A stretch of 64,000 bases of DNA from Anthoceros angustus (Eukaryota > Streptophyta > Anthocerotopsida > Anthocerotales > Anthocerotaceae): NCBI GenBank assembly GCA_010909165.1, contig MU008172.1, positions 1,054,001 through 1,118,000 on the forward strand, written 5' to 3'. Under the pieces are notes generated by a model that saw only the letters and a program-made list of their open reading frames with translations, searched no databases and was not told the origin of the DNA. Both the position numbers and the translations under genes were made by a program. The stretch's first letter is position 1; the number at the start of each line of letters is the position of its first letter. Of the stretch, positions 1-10,457 are shown piece after piece.

Positions 1-255
1 AAACCAAAACAACAGCCAAGTAGAAAGGTAAGACTAACGACATTCAAAGGAATTGAGTCACCAAAGTTTGGTGGCTCTAGCAGCACTAGATCCATTGGTA
101 GGCGGGCGTGCAGATGAGGATGCTCAAGACGCTGGAGTAACTTGAATCCGTGGGCCAGCAGGGTTGCTATTTCCAGGGGAGCTGAAACTGGAGGTGGATG
201 TACTTCCGGAAGGCAAATGCTGTTGGCTGCATTCAGAATGACCGGAAAAGGATAA

Positions 256-1990
256 CTAGCGCTGGTTATAATAGGGGCCAGCAAACTTGTTGGAAAACGT
301 GTTTCGTACCATGGGGCCACCTTGCCGGTTACCACGAGTACCACGAATGAGTAAAGTCTCCTGTTTATCCCCTTCAGACTTTGATCTCTTTACGTAAGAA
401 CGCTGATTGGCCCTTTGCTCCTGTTTGAGAAGGCGATCACACTCCTCAGTGAAAGAGGGTGGTTTGATCATCTTCTCGATGATAAGCTTGGCAGATCCTG
501 GGACAGTGGCAAGGAGACGTTGCATAGGATGATCAGCAAGTTGCAAGGCAGCATCCAGCATCAAATCCCGGACCATCATGAAAGAAACAAGCGCCTTCAC
601 ACAATCACGATTATGTCCAGCATTAAGAAAGGCAATGAAAGCCCTCCATTGGACATGAAGGCTACGGCCAGGGTAGAACTCTTCGAGATGATGAACCATG
701 AACCACAAAGGCTGATCCAACCAGATGATACTCCCTGTACAAGTGGAACGGCCTTCACCGCTTAGCAGATCTTGGCACACACGCTTGATGTAAGGGCGTA
801 TCCAGTTCCACCAGGCTTTCTCATGCTCCTTAAGACGCTGCCCACCTGTTTCCATACTACCTTTCACGCGGCACAAGTGTTGCTCATCAGCTTTGCACTT
901 CGTGGGATCAAAGGAAGACTGCCGAGGACTATTGACCAAGGTTTGAAACCCTGCCCACGGCACGTTCCCCTCTCTCGCACGGTTCAGGCATTCTTCTATC
1001 TCTGCATCCAAAAAACTGCAAAGAATTTGCAGAGTTTCAATGGTGAACGGGGCTAGATAATTCAGATTCGAGCCAGTCCACATTTTGTGGCCTATGGCAG
1101 TCAAATCTTCCTCTAGGTCCCGTGGAGCCACTAAAGGAACAAGGCACTATTCGTGCGAAGACACCCTTGCAATTTGAGACAATTTCCTGGGCAGAAGCAA
1201 CAAATTCCTCAAGGAAAATCCAGTCAGTTTCGGACAACTCCTTCACAGGAAAACCAGGGTGATGAAATGCCCCTTCTTGTGTATTACAAGGCCCCGGCTC
1301 ATGGACTCCAGTAGCCACCTTGAGTGCCTTGGCAATGGAAACACGCTGAGCATCCAAACACAGCTTAGTCGTACCGTCAGCTGCCACACACTCCTCCAAC
1401 TTCTCCTCGATAAACTTCAGCAAGCTCATACCCTCTTCTGCATTCCGATTGACAGCATTCGCCAATTTACATCAGTCGTTAAAGGACAGGATGTCAAGCA
1501 GCATTGGTAGATGCCAGCCATCAACCACGGCTTCGGCAGCAGAGCTGTCATGTACTTGTACCTCCAGGTGGAAAGGCAAGTGAACAATGGAAGAAATTGC
1601 AGTTTGTGAGCGCTTGGAAGTGGCCACAAGTCCACAGTGTGTGTATCCAAGTTCAACCAAGGCAGGGAGGAATTCATGATGACCCTGTGACGCATCCAGA
1701 GCAATATTAGGAGCTGAGCACCACAACACGAAAGACTGCTGCAACATCAAAACATTCAGATTCTCACTATACATGCAAAACGTAGAAGCCGCTGCAGGTG
1801 ACCAGCCTGCAGAGGGCGATTCATAGATAGATTCGATTAGACGCGACTCAATTTCACAAAACTCCTTTGACAAGGCAGCTTCAACGTGTGCAATAGCAGA
1901 GCTGACAAAAACGTCCCAGCACTTGTTCGGAAAAGAGAATTCATGTGAGATTCCTAAACAGTCCAGGACCGCGAGGTGTGTCATCAGCAT
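256..1990 (-). pseudogene. Unrecognised protein-coding relic in three linked frames
   Basis: I do not recognise this protein. Three minus-strand segments read as one chain: 1990-1472, 1465-1037 and 1131-256. The first two are in the same frame and are separated only by one TGA (1474-1472) and three codons. The third is in another frame and overlaps the second by about 95 bases near 1131, which is what a one-base indel or an exon junction would give. The joined length would be roughly 570 residues. The C-terminal 60 residues are rich in Lys, Arg, Gln, Asn and Gly, as in nucleic-acid-binding tails of gag-like or transposon proteins; that comparison is inference. No catalytic motif was seen. It may be a transposon ORF or a decayed host gene. 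Confidence 0.4.
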
Positions 1991-2066
1991 TCCAGCCTGC
2001 AGCGGGCATTCCTCTGCATTTTCCTCAACCAGATCAGCAGCCAGATCCCATTCTGATCTATAGGTC

Positions 2067-2174
2067 AGCCAAGCACGTCATGGGACGGGGAATATACAAA
2101 CCCCCTTCGATTGGAAAAAAAGCCAAGCACGTCATGGGACGGGGAATATACAAACCCCCTTCGATTGGAAAAAA
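2067..2174. repeat. Perfect 54-bp tandem duplication
   Basis: Two identical 54-bp copies (2067-2120 and 2121-2174) start with AGCCAAGCACGTCATGGGAC and end in an A-run. Identity over the full unit indicates a recent slippage or unequal-exchange event. The unit length is a multiple of three, so it stays open in the overlapping frames. Confidence 0.95.
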
Positions 2175-2309
2175 AACCCCCTTGACGGATTCGACACCAT
2201 CCTTGAAGTGCCGGAACTGCCTAGTTATGAAAATCAGCATACCCTTCGTAAGTCCAAATGTTCGGTAAAAGGTATAATTTATAGCACTAACCCCCCACTA
2301 ACCAAAACA

Positions 2310-2331
2310 GGGCGCCGGCCGGTCGGCGTCC
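2310..2331. repeat. GC-rich near-palindrome 1
   Basis: A 22-bp element with arms GGGCGCCGGCC and GGTCGGCGTCC (9 of 11 positions pair), set in AT-rich DNA. It belongs to a set of four in this spacer. Confidence 0.7.
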
Positions 2332-2956
2332 ACATGAATCCGAATTAAACACAATAATTTTGCAAGGGGCAATACATATACCCTCTTCTTTTGGGGTTGG
2401 ACCCTCTTGACCAAGTACCACTGGTCCGAAAATAGCCTTTTCACGTCATGTTCAAAACATCACCCCCATTCCTAGGGTACATACACTTACACACCAAATG
2501 TTTACTAGTTGCCTCCACTACATGACCCATCAAGACGCCAGCCAGCTGGCACCCTAAACGGGTCTATCACAGCACTCAAGCCTTATACTACATTTTGGGG
2601 AACTACTGGCGAACTTTCTATACCACAAAAAAAATGGACCTTTCACTATCAATCTAATGTTTTGAGTCTGTCTACTTTAGAATGGAGGAATATGACGGGG
2701 GCTACGTTGTGATTTATCCGGTGCTTGAGTGAATACTGAATCCATCATTGCTAAATTACGCATTCATTCCACCATAATTTTGGAAGGAGGTTAATGTACG
2801 AACCCCCTTCTTTTGCTTTTGGACCTCCTTCACGAAATCTACGCAGTCCTTAAAAGACGGTTTTAGCCCATTCTTCAAAATGACATTACCCTGGTTATTC
2901 CGTCCACAAACAGAGAGTCTGCAGTCTTTCCATTGACTTCATAGAGAGCTTGTCTA

Positions 2957-2978
2957 GGGCGCCAACCGGCCAGCGCCC
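2957..2978. repeat. GC-rich near-palindrome 2
   Basis: A 22-bp element of the same design, starting GGGCGCCAACC and ending GCGCCC. The arms are imperfectly complementary. Confidence 0.65.
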
Positions 2979-3222
2979 TTCGTGATGTGTTCATGGACAC
3001 CATTCAATTAATTCATCAAAACTAAACATGGCTCTACTTTGGAAAGAAACAAAATCGAAGGTTGTGTGTGAATGCCGACATGACGGCGTCCACAACGACT
3101 AGGACAAAAACGGTAAAATTTAAAACGAGCACATGCAAGCGGTTATGCCGCGAATGGTCCCTCATGACGACCAATCTGTAACTCATCTGGGCCTTGAGCC
3201 AATACTTCATGTATGACTACTT

Positions 3223-3683
3223 TTAAGTTCCACATGTGCGGACCCACTTATGGGTCATCAAAACCGTTGTTCTTGCCAATGGACTTGGCGTCTTTATTGT
3301 ACCCAACTCCTGCCTCATCAAGCACTTTTGTAAGCATCTGACAATTGTAGTCGTAGCATATGCATCATTTCTTTGCCGTTTTGGTTTACGAGGACATTCA
3401 TCCATGCCCAGGTTTTGGCTTTCATGGGTTTGAATCGTTACCTTTATCAAACAAGTAACCCATTCCCTCAACCGTTTGAATGTATGTTTCAAATTGAGTG
3501 AGCAGAAATATGACATTTTTCACATGTCAAATTACAATGTACAGCCTTAGTCGATCGCAAAGATGGTGTGTAAGATTGAAACACATACCCAGGAGCTATG
3601 ACCTCCACAATACAATGGTCGCGGCCTTCAATGAGCTCGACAACACGGAAGAAACTTGAGTGAGCCGTAGCTCTCTTCACCAT
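3223..3683 (-). pseudogene. Hypothetical minus-strand gene fragment in two frames
   Basis: An ATG at 3683-3681, in the context CAAAATGGTG, opens a 64-codon frame that ends at 3489. A second frame, 3516-3223 (97 codons), overlaps its end and continues with similar composition, rich in Thr, Arg, Lys and Cys. A single frameshift or a small intron near 3500 would join them into about 150 residues. An AT-rich stretch containing ATTATAAAA lies just upstream but too close to the ATG to be a normal TATA box. I recognise no domain. It may be a chance ORF pair. Confidence 0.25.
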
Positions 3684-3885
3684 TTTGATTTTTTATAATT
3701 TGCGATCATTAATATAATGTTACGAGTAATTTAAAACTTGCAATCAATGATTGAAAGATATTTAAAACTACAAATTCTTAACTTTGCTCGCCCAAAATAA
3801 GGACATGCGAATCGAACCATAGACCATGCCCACTTAGCCCTTATATCAAGCCATACCTTAGCAGATGAGTGCGGGCATGCCTGCG

Positions 3886-4170
3886 TCCTGAAAATCAACA
3901 AAGTGGGTTGCCCATGCGCCCATACCAGCGTCCTTAAAATCAACAAAGTTGATTGCCCATGCGCCCATGTCAGCATCCTTAAAATCAACAAAGTTGGTTG
4001 CTCATGCGCCCATGCCAGCGTCCTTAATCCTTAAAATCAACAAAGTTGTTTTATTGTAATGCTAGAGGTTTTGAACTCTTATTCCTTAAAATCAACAAAG
4101 TTGGTTGCCCATGCGCCCATGCCAGCGTCCTCAATCCTTAAAATCAACAAAGTTGGTTGCCACTTGAGCA
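3886..4170. repeat. 45-bp direct repeats
   Basis: The phrase AAAATCAACAAAG recurs at 3891, 3936 and 3981 with an exact 45-bp period, then at 4033 (period 52, a 7-bp insertion), and again near 4085 and 4138. Each unit also contains GCCCATGCGCCCATG. Because 45 is a multiple of three, a minus-strand frame (3991-3731) reads through them as a 15-residue repeat. I take that as incidental. Confidence 0.9.
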
Positions 4171-4310
4171 AGGAGGTTTTGAACTCATAACCTATGAACT
4201 CCTACTCCTAAACTTTTTTTTTTCTAACCACTTGAGCAAGGAGGTTTTGAACTCATAACCTATGAACTCCTAAACTTTTTTCTAACCACTTGAGCAATTA
4301 CCGCATCCCG
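4161..4310. repeat. 68-bp direct repeat
   Basis: CACTTGAGCAAGGAGGTTTT occurs at 4161 and again at 4229. A third, shortened start (CACTTGAGCAA) follows near 4287. The embedded GGTTTTGAACTC resembles a degraded Pol III B-box (GGTTCGAACTC), so a tRNA-derived SINE remnant is possible. Confidence 0.7.
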
Positions 4311-4709
4311 AGAAGTGGTTCAACAAGATAATGCCGAAATAATAATTATTTTTAAATAATTTTTAACATAAATATTTATATTTTCAAAATTTAATATTTA
4401 TGAAAAATAAACTTATCAATTTATTAAAATATATAGGTATCTATATAGAAATAATAGATATATATAGAGCTCCTCTAAACAAGCCCCACACAAGCCCTAG
4501 TTTCCTTTTTTGTTTTGCATCTTAAACCCATAATTTTTTATGTATTCAGCATTTTAAGTAAAATAATTTTTATATTTTCAAATTTTCATAATTTTAATTA
4601 ATTAACGATGAATCACCCCTTAGGATACGGTATACTAAGCTATGAATGTCTTTGAAGCACTAATTATTTATTTTATCAAAGGAGCCCATGAGGAGGACAT
4701 GCATGGGAA

Positions 4710-4731
4710 GGGCACCGGCCGGCCGGTGCCC
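4710..4731. repeat. Perfect 22-bp GC palindrome
   Basis: GGGCACCGGCC is followed directly by its exact complement GGCCGGTGCCC. It is the best-preserved of the four palindromes between 2.3 and 4.9 kb. Confidence 0.9.
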
Positions 4732-4800
4732 CAACTATGCATGGGAAGTGAGAATGACGACCAGGAACTTTGAACTAAACCCCAAACCCTGGGTATGCAG

Positions 4801-4828
4801 GGAAAGGGCGTCGGCCGTTGCCCTTTCC
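4801..4828. repeat. 28-bp GC-rich near-palindrome
   Basis: Arms GGAAAGGGCGTCGG and CCGTTGCCCTTTCC pair at 12 of 14 positions. It lies 70 bp after the perfect palindrome. Confidence 0.8.
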
Positions 4829-5139
4829 CCGCACACTCGGGAATATGCCCGATGTGCAGTATATAAACCGCTACTCAAGGTCTTCTTTTGGTGTTTTTAT
4901 ATAGTGCCTTAGTTGAAGGGTAGTATTTATGTGCGTAACAGCGGCAAGAATGGTCAACTACATGGGTTCAATTATGCCGGAAATTGATGTGTTGTGGAAA
5001 GCCTAAACCCTTCACATGCCTCTACCGCTCATGAAAACAATGCAACCACTTGTGTGACACTATGATTTTGTGATAATTTTTTAGAGCATGCCACGACAGG
5101 CTAATTTTAGACCCATGAGAAATCCTCTTCGAAGGATAA

Positions 5140-6235
5140 AAGCCACTAAACCCCCATCGGGTATGTGACTGCCACTCCGTTGGCAAAGGCAAGGGCACTG
5201 GAGCAGACCTTGGGGTGGTGGTGGTGGGGGCCGTTTTCCTTTTCTTTGCCTCCGTCCTGGTCCGGCGAGGCTCGGTAGTTGGGGCCGAAGCAGGTTGCTG
5301 GTCCGCTGGGGCGGCGACTACGCCTCCCCGTCGTGTTTGCCTCTGGTGAGGGGTGTTCTGGCGGAGGGACCAAAAGGAGGGAAGCATGAATTTCTTCCCA
5401 TACTTCCCTGGGCGGCGAGGGGGTCCGTTCCAGTCGTATGGAGTCCGGAATGCCCTCCTAATCCTCATCTTCCTGGGTCCTCCTGGGCTTGGGTGGGCGT
5501 CCTTCTGGCTCCTGTGCCCTTGCCTCTCGCTCCGTCTTAGGTAGGGTCACCAACCCTTTCCAGAGTGCTCACTCTTCCTCTCCCTCCTTCAAGAGGTTAA
5601 GGTGTCCCCATACGTGGACGATAAACGGAGACAGCGCCGATGGGGGCGGCCGCTCGTTTTGCAACTTCCTGGCCTCCTGGTTAATCCGGGCGAAGATGAT
5701 CGTTCCTCAGTCCGCTCTCTTTCCTCTCTGCAAGGCGTGGAGGAACACAAGCAAATTGTCACCAGGCTGGTCCACCTTGGTGAGCATATTCCAGTGCACG
5801 ATGACCTTCGCCACCGCTCTCACACGTCGGTCCAACAGGTCCGATAGCAGCCACCCGTTTGAGAACCGCTGCGTCCTCGGCCTCAAAAGCGCCGCCTTTG
5901 CTGCCTCCATCTTCCCTTTTACCTTAAGGGGCTCCGGAACTACGCCCCCAATCTCCTCCACCGGCCTATTGTAGACCGCTCACAGGACCCCCACAGTCCA
6001 TCTCCTCGGATCTTCGCTCAAGCTCTTGGAGCGGACGGTTTTGTTGGCCGCCGCCAGGATCTTCCGGGCGTACTCCCAGCCAGTTATCAGCAGGTCCACA
6101 CCACTGGAAGATGTCCACGTGCATCGGGCCCTCCGCCTCCACTACCCAGGTCCGAACTGGGTAGCGCTTAGTGACGATATTTTTCTTCACTAAGCGCCAG
6201 GGCTCCCAGATCTCCGCCACCTTCTTGGGTCCCAT
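5140..6235 (-). pseudogene. LTR-borne ORF, relic C copy
   Basis: The frame starts at ATG 6235-6233, preceded by an in-frame ATG two codons earlier. It carries the family's N-terminal signature Met-Gly-Pro-Lys-Lys, then IWEPW, then a block reading NIVTKRYP, then HVDIFQWCGP. In elements A and B the matching blocks are WEPW, ERNIVT, RYPDFGP and DVFQMV or DVFKWCG. Farther on, KVDQPGDNLLVF (about 5790-5755) and EPRRTRTEAKKRK (about 5270) also match. Several frameshifts break the frame. I know of no domain for this protein; its Arg/Lys/Pro-rich composition toward the C-terminus suggests a disordered or nucleic-acid-binding region. Confidence 0.55.
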
Positions 6236-6717
6236 GCTCACGCGCTAGTGGGGATGCTGATGTGAGATGGTGGATGGCAATGCTCCCGCTACGTTCCGCC
6301 GTGATGAGCGCTTAGTTCGGGGGGAGATGGCCGCTCGTAGTTGTGCTTGAACGTCGGAAGAGATAGCACCAGAGAGCAGGATGCCTGAGTGCAAGTGACC
6401 GCGAAAACTGTCGAGAAGTCGGTCGAGAGAATGGCCTTCTCTCAGCGTTAGAACGTCGGAAGTAACTGAAGCGCGGGAGGACGTCCTTTCGCTGGCCATA
6501 ACTACTAGAGTCTTGCATCGCGTACTCTAGCCTTACGCTGCCGCCGCCCTGGCGTATGTACTTGGGTCGTGGTTACCTGCCCATAACGGCCACTGACAAC
6601 CCTGCGGTCCCGGTCCGCTGCATGCCCATTCTCCTCTCAGCACCGTCCACGTGGCCCCCTTGCCAATTGCGCTCCACCCCTTTCTCGAAGTTTCTTTTCC
6701 CGGCGGACTTATCCCGG

Positions 6718-6849
6718 CCTACTCCGGAGTTCAGTCCGAACTTATTTCCGCCTACTCCGGAATTCAGTCTGGACTCACCCCGGCCTACTCCGGAATTCAG
6801 TCCGAACTCACCCCGGCCTACTCCGGAGTTCAGTCCGGAGCGGCTCATG
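6718..6849. repeat. 33-bp minisatellite, four units
   Basis: CCTACTCCGGA recurs at 6718, 6751, 6784 and 6817, an exact 33-bp period. Each unit also contains TTCAGTC. The period encodes an 11-residue repeat on both strands, but the array lies in the 5' part of the LTR upstream of the conserved ORF and is probably non-coding. Elements A and B carry only traces of it, as TACTCCGGAGT phrases near 36310. Confidence 0.95.
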
Positions 6850-7091
6850 CCGAGGTTTCTTGCTGCCCGTCCTTATGCCTCTCAACCGCCCATTCCCCTT
6901 TCACCTGTTCCCGACCTTATTTCCCCTTTTGCGCCTTATTTCCCACTCCACACTAATGAAAAAAACAAAAAAGAGTTTATTACCTTCCTAAGGGGGGGAG
7001 TCCGCAGTCCACAGGGTATATTCCCCCCTTGCAAAGTTATCGTGTTAGTGGCAATCCCAAATAATTGATGGAGGCTAAGATAAGCTTGGAA

Positions 7092-7341
7092 CTACTCCCA
7101 TTGTTGAGGGGCAATGTTGCGGCTAATGACCTGCAAGAACGCCTCCCCCACGCATACCAGCGATAGGACACACCCCTGGTGTGGGCTTCCCCATAGCCAA
7201 TAACCTGCTAGCACCCAACACCTGAGAAATCCGATGGGGGGTCTCACCCCTAGCCACAGGTGCTGCCAGAATAAAAAGTTCTGACTTCGAACCAAGAGAA
7301 GATTTCCGAGAGTAATAGTCATGGAGGTGGTTATAGACCAT
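7092..7341 (-). pseudogene. Possible reverse-transcriptase fragment
   Basis: Two overlapping minus-strand frames (7341-7123 and 7322-7092) together give a segment with GKPTPGV, then a Pro-Ile-Ala element, then GEAFLQVISRNI. This resembles the conserved RT region written R-P-(I/L)-A-(I/V)-G-E-x-x-x-R-(L/I) in LINE-like and related non-LTR reverse transcriptases. No catalytic Asp-Asp motif is present. It is at most 80 residues long and frameshifted once, so it would be a dead fragment. The assignment rests on a single motif. Confidence 0.35.
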
Positions 7342-7887
7342 CCCCGATAGACAACCTGAAGAAAGTCACAGGGCAGTGGTAAAGTAAAGTTATGGCCATA
7401 GAGCGCAAGTCGTGCCTAAAATAGGTAGCATTTTAGCAAATCTCCTGATAGAGGTGCTTGACACCAAGACAACGAAATTGAACAATAAAGCTTGCAAAGA
7501 TTGCTTAATTGATAGTTTGTGTACTTCGTGCATGTTGGAGACTTGCATCTTCATTTAGTGTGATTGCATATAGTTAGGTACTTGGCTAGAAGAATGAGTG
7601 CTTGGATTTATGAAGTCATTGCTGAAAAAGCTTTATGGGTGTACAAAGTTTGTTGCTGCTGAAATTTTCTTGGTAGAAATTGTGTTCCCCATAAATTGTT
7701 CTTCTAGTATGCTTGTATAGTTTCGTCTAATACATGTCTAGAAGAGGAGCGAGGTCTCAAACAAGCTACTGCCACAGTTTCAAAGCTTTGGCATGCGGAG
7801 CAATTAGAGTGCTCATGTGCTAGAAACTGCGTTTTGAAAGAGCTGCAGAAGCTTCGAAGTTCCCAGAACAATGACAACCTATAAATT
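7342..7887. other. Spacer between RT scrap and CACTA terminus
   Basis: No coding frame, repeat or RNA gene could be supported here. Composition is moderately AT-rich. Confidence 0.4.
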
Positions 7888-8060
7888 CACTACTAGGAAC
7901 CAGGTGGGTATGTCACGTTTTTTTGTAACATATATACGTCCTATTGTTACATTATAATGTCCATTGTAACGGTTCTGGTTCGGTCCCCCGAGCCAGCGAA
8001 ATCGTTACAATTAAATTGTTAGAAGGCGATTCGTTGTAATGTTTCTGGTTCGGGGCAGGG
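7888..8060 (+). repeat. CACTA-type terminal and subterminal sequence
   Basis: CACTACTAGGAACC at 7888 fits the terminal inverted repeat start of plant CACTA elements. It is followed by short alternating-orientation motifs around GTTAC/GTAAC (7925, 7944, 7968, 8005, 8035) and by GGTTCTGGTTCGG at 7972, echoed as GTTTCTGGTTCGG at 8040. Such subterminal arrays are where CACTA DNA-binding proteins act. The position fits the 3' end of a minus-strand element whose transposase lies at 13-16.7 kb. The partner terminus was not found in the window. Confidence 0.5.
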
Positions 8061-8432
8061 TTGGGCCTCGGGTTGGTGAGCATGGATTAAGCGGGGATTC
8101 GTTTGCCCGCTTCTGACATGAAGGGGGCGTCGCACACATTTATGTGCCGCACGCCACCCCCGATGATGCGGGCGTACTGTGGATGCCCCTTTATGGATGC
8201 CCCTTTATGCCTGCCACTTATTTTTCGACCCACCGTACCGATTTATCGTGAAAACATATTGACGTATTTGAATGTATGGGGATTGTATGTATGACGATGG
8301 TATGTATTGTTCTGCATATTTGGCATACAGCATGTAGAATAAAAGCATTAATTCCAGAGCATTTGTAAATCGTTGTATCATGTTTTATGGCCAGCACTGG
8401 AGGCCAATGCACCATAAGCCATATGCATATGG
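8061..8432. other. Non-coding segment inside the CACTA element
   Basis: No gene was seen. A 14-bp perfect tandem duplication, GGATGCCCCTTTAT, occupies 8181-8208. Confidence 0.5.
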
Positions 8433-10375
8433 CTATCTAATCGTACTCGCGAGCGGGGTATTTGACGGCTTTGTCGCTCCGGATGCGTTTGCGGCCTTTG
8501 GCCTTTTCCGCTCGCGACCTTCTACACACAGTCGGTGCCTTGCGTTTCGCTCGGCCGTCTTTCTCAGGTGCATGATCCCCGGCTTTGCGAAGGAGGGTTC
8601 TCCCCTGCATACAGACACCAAACACTGACGATGATGCGACATCAAACAAGAAAGTGACCAATCAACACCAATCTTACACAAGAAACCGATGACCCGCTTG
8701 CTTTTCCCCGCGCCTTTTCCTTTCGTGGAAGCGCCAGCCCTTGTTACTCGTGACTTCCATATGTGGGGCCACCCCTTTCCTCGGCAATTTCCCTTCCTTG
8801 CGGTTTGGGTCGTCACGACCTCGGTTCTTCCTGGAGAATGCACGTCATCCGAATCACTCCCATCATCAACCGACGCCTCCATCTCCTGCTGCCTTCCGCA
8901 TGACCCTCCTCTTCCTCGCCTCGGCTTCCCTGCGTTCTCATCCTCCTCCTCTTCCCCATTGTCCTCTTCCTCATCCTCTTCTTCCCTTCTCTTTCCCTTC
9001 TTGCCCATCTTCCCCTCGCATCCCCATTCTCGCCATCGGCATTGTCGCCCTCGAGCGCATCCACTTGACATATGGTCCTCAAACACACCATTACCTCCTT
9101 CTTGATCCTCCTCCCGCTATCATCGCCGTCCGCCACATGTTCCCGCGGTCCGATCTCGTATATCCTGTCGATGTTGGAGGTCATATTTCCGCTTCCTTCC
9201 CCTCCTTCTTAGCTCGCACGCGAGAAATCCTTCCACGACCCTCCACCTCCCGCAACAGTTGGTTATGTTTTCATAGGACGAGAGCCCCAAATTCAAGCTC
9301 CTCGATCGTTGGATCCCTCCCATGCTCTTTGGAACTTGTAGATCCATCCCTTCTTCCCACAACGCCATCTTGGTTAGGCCCTCGCCATCCGCCTTGAGTC
9401 TTGCCTTTGCGCTAGTTGAGCTTTGGAGGGCAAAAGTTGCCATGTTGTCAAGTTCAACCGTGCCCATGTAAGCACCTCTTGCCATACCTTGTCATCCGCC
9501 ATGGGTGGCTTGAATTTCGAGGACCTGTTTCCCTGTTTTCCTCTAAGGCACAAGCCTTGGTCGGCCTACATACCGCTGGTTCCGACTCCTTGTATGTTGG
9601 CTAAAAATGGGCAGCCTGCCCTTCATCATCAAGTCCGGAATCGTAAGACATCTTCGCATAATGTCTTCCTCCTCGACTTTGACAATTCGCTCCACCTACC
9701 TGGTATCTCGTTGGTAGCCTTTGTCCGAATGAGTTCCAAGAATTCCTTGTGTCTTGGAGCTGTCAAGCCCCCGAATAGCAACTCATTCACCTTGCCAACG
9801 CCTCCTGCCCCTCCTTCCACTTCCTCATCCCGGGAGGTTCGCGTTGCCACGGGTGCCATGGGCTGGGCCAGCCGCTCTCGAACCCACAACATTCCATGTT
9901 TTCTCACCAAACACTGTAGCAGCTGCGTGTTGTCCATGTGGTCAACAACTGAAGGTGGCCCATTTCTGCAACAGCAGTGCGTAGCCCCCAGTTGCCCACC
10001 AGCCGCAACAAAGCTCCGACCCCAAGCATTATGCAAGGCAGCCGCACGACGGTCAACTGGCGGGTCAGATCGCGCATTTCCTTCAGCCTCCTGCGAATCC
10101 TGCACTTCGTCGGGTGGATATAGGGGTGAGCGTTGCAGGGCGGCTGGCAAACTTCCGCCTTCGTCTTCGCCTCCGGATGACCAGATTGCATTGCCATTTG
10201 CCCCGATAGTCCAAGCGTCAGGGAAATCGGGTACCTGCGAGCAGCCGGCATCAGTTCTCATGGGCTTCCTGGATCGGACACTCGCTTGGAATGAGACGGG
10301 ATCGCGTGGTCTTACCGTGTCTGGCAGTGTGGGAACTCCATGGTGATCGGTGTATCCCCCCCCACTCGCGTGCAA
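8433..10375 (-). pseudogene. Candidate second CACTA protein (TnpA-like position)
   Basis: Minus-strand frames 10375-9629 (248 codons), 9485-9120, 9184-8813 and 9086-8433 (217 codons) overlap and share character, as a single gene with two to four frameshifts would. The first part is Ala/Arg/Gly-rich and contains TQLLQCLVRKHGMLWVRERL. The last part has a strongly acidic run (about 8990-8945) followed by Ser/Asp-rich and Lys-rich stretches ending at 8433. That layout, a helical part and then an acidic and basic tail, suits a DNA-binding accessory protein. Its place downstream of the transposase and next to the terminus is where TnpA-type proteins are encoded. The sequence itself shows no recognised domain, so the assignment is inferred from context. 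Confidence 0.4.
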
Positions 10376-10457
10376 GTCAGCTGACTGCGGAGATGGGAGG
10401 TTGAATTCCTCAACGCCACCGCCATGTTCACCATTCGCCTCATGTTGCCGACCACCT

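Larger units (their letters stand above)
2269..3222. other. AT-rich spacer without a supported gene
   Basis: Only short scattered ORFs occur here. The stretch holds two GC-rich near-palindromes (2310 and 2957) and pyrimidine-rich phrases of the type ACCCCCTTCTTTTG, which recur at about 2090, 2380 and 2800. They suggest diverged copies of one dispersed repeat. Confidence 0.5.
4311..5139. other. Very AT-rich spacer
   Basis: Long A/T runs at 4320-4480 and 4500-4680 hold no credible gene. Two GC-rich palindromes (4710 and 4801) interrupt it. The ORF at 4688-4912 spans both palindromes and is not supported as a gene. Confidence 0.5.
5140..7013 (-). mobile_element. Ty3/gypsy LTR fragment, relic C
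   Basis: This stretch is a diverged, truncated relative of the LTRs of elements A and B. On the minus strand it begins at 7013 with TGTGGACTGCGGACTCC, matching the LTR start of element A (TGTGGACTACGGACTTCC at 36444 and 26774). Collinear similarity continues through the LTR-borne ORF to about 5140, where it stops. No internal region, PBS or second LTR accompanies it, so it is a solo or truncated LTR. It is clearly older than A and B and serves as an outgroup for judging what is conserved in the LTR. Confidence 0.75.

Noticed and set aside
1472-1474. TGA as a selenocysteine codon
   Set aside because: No SECIS-like hairpin was recognised, the chain also has a frameshift, and land plants lack selenoproteins. 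Decay or error is simpler.
9423-10346. 307-codon plus-strand ORF
   Set aside because: It lies opposite the longer coding chain of the CACTA accessory protein and has Pro/Ser/Cys-rich shadow composition.
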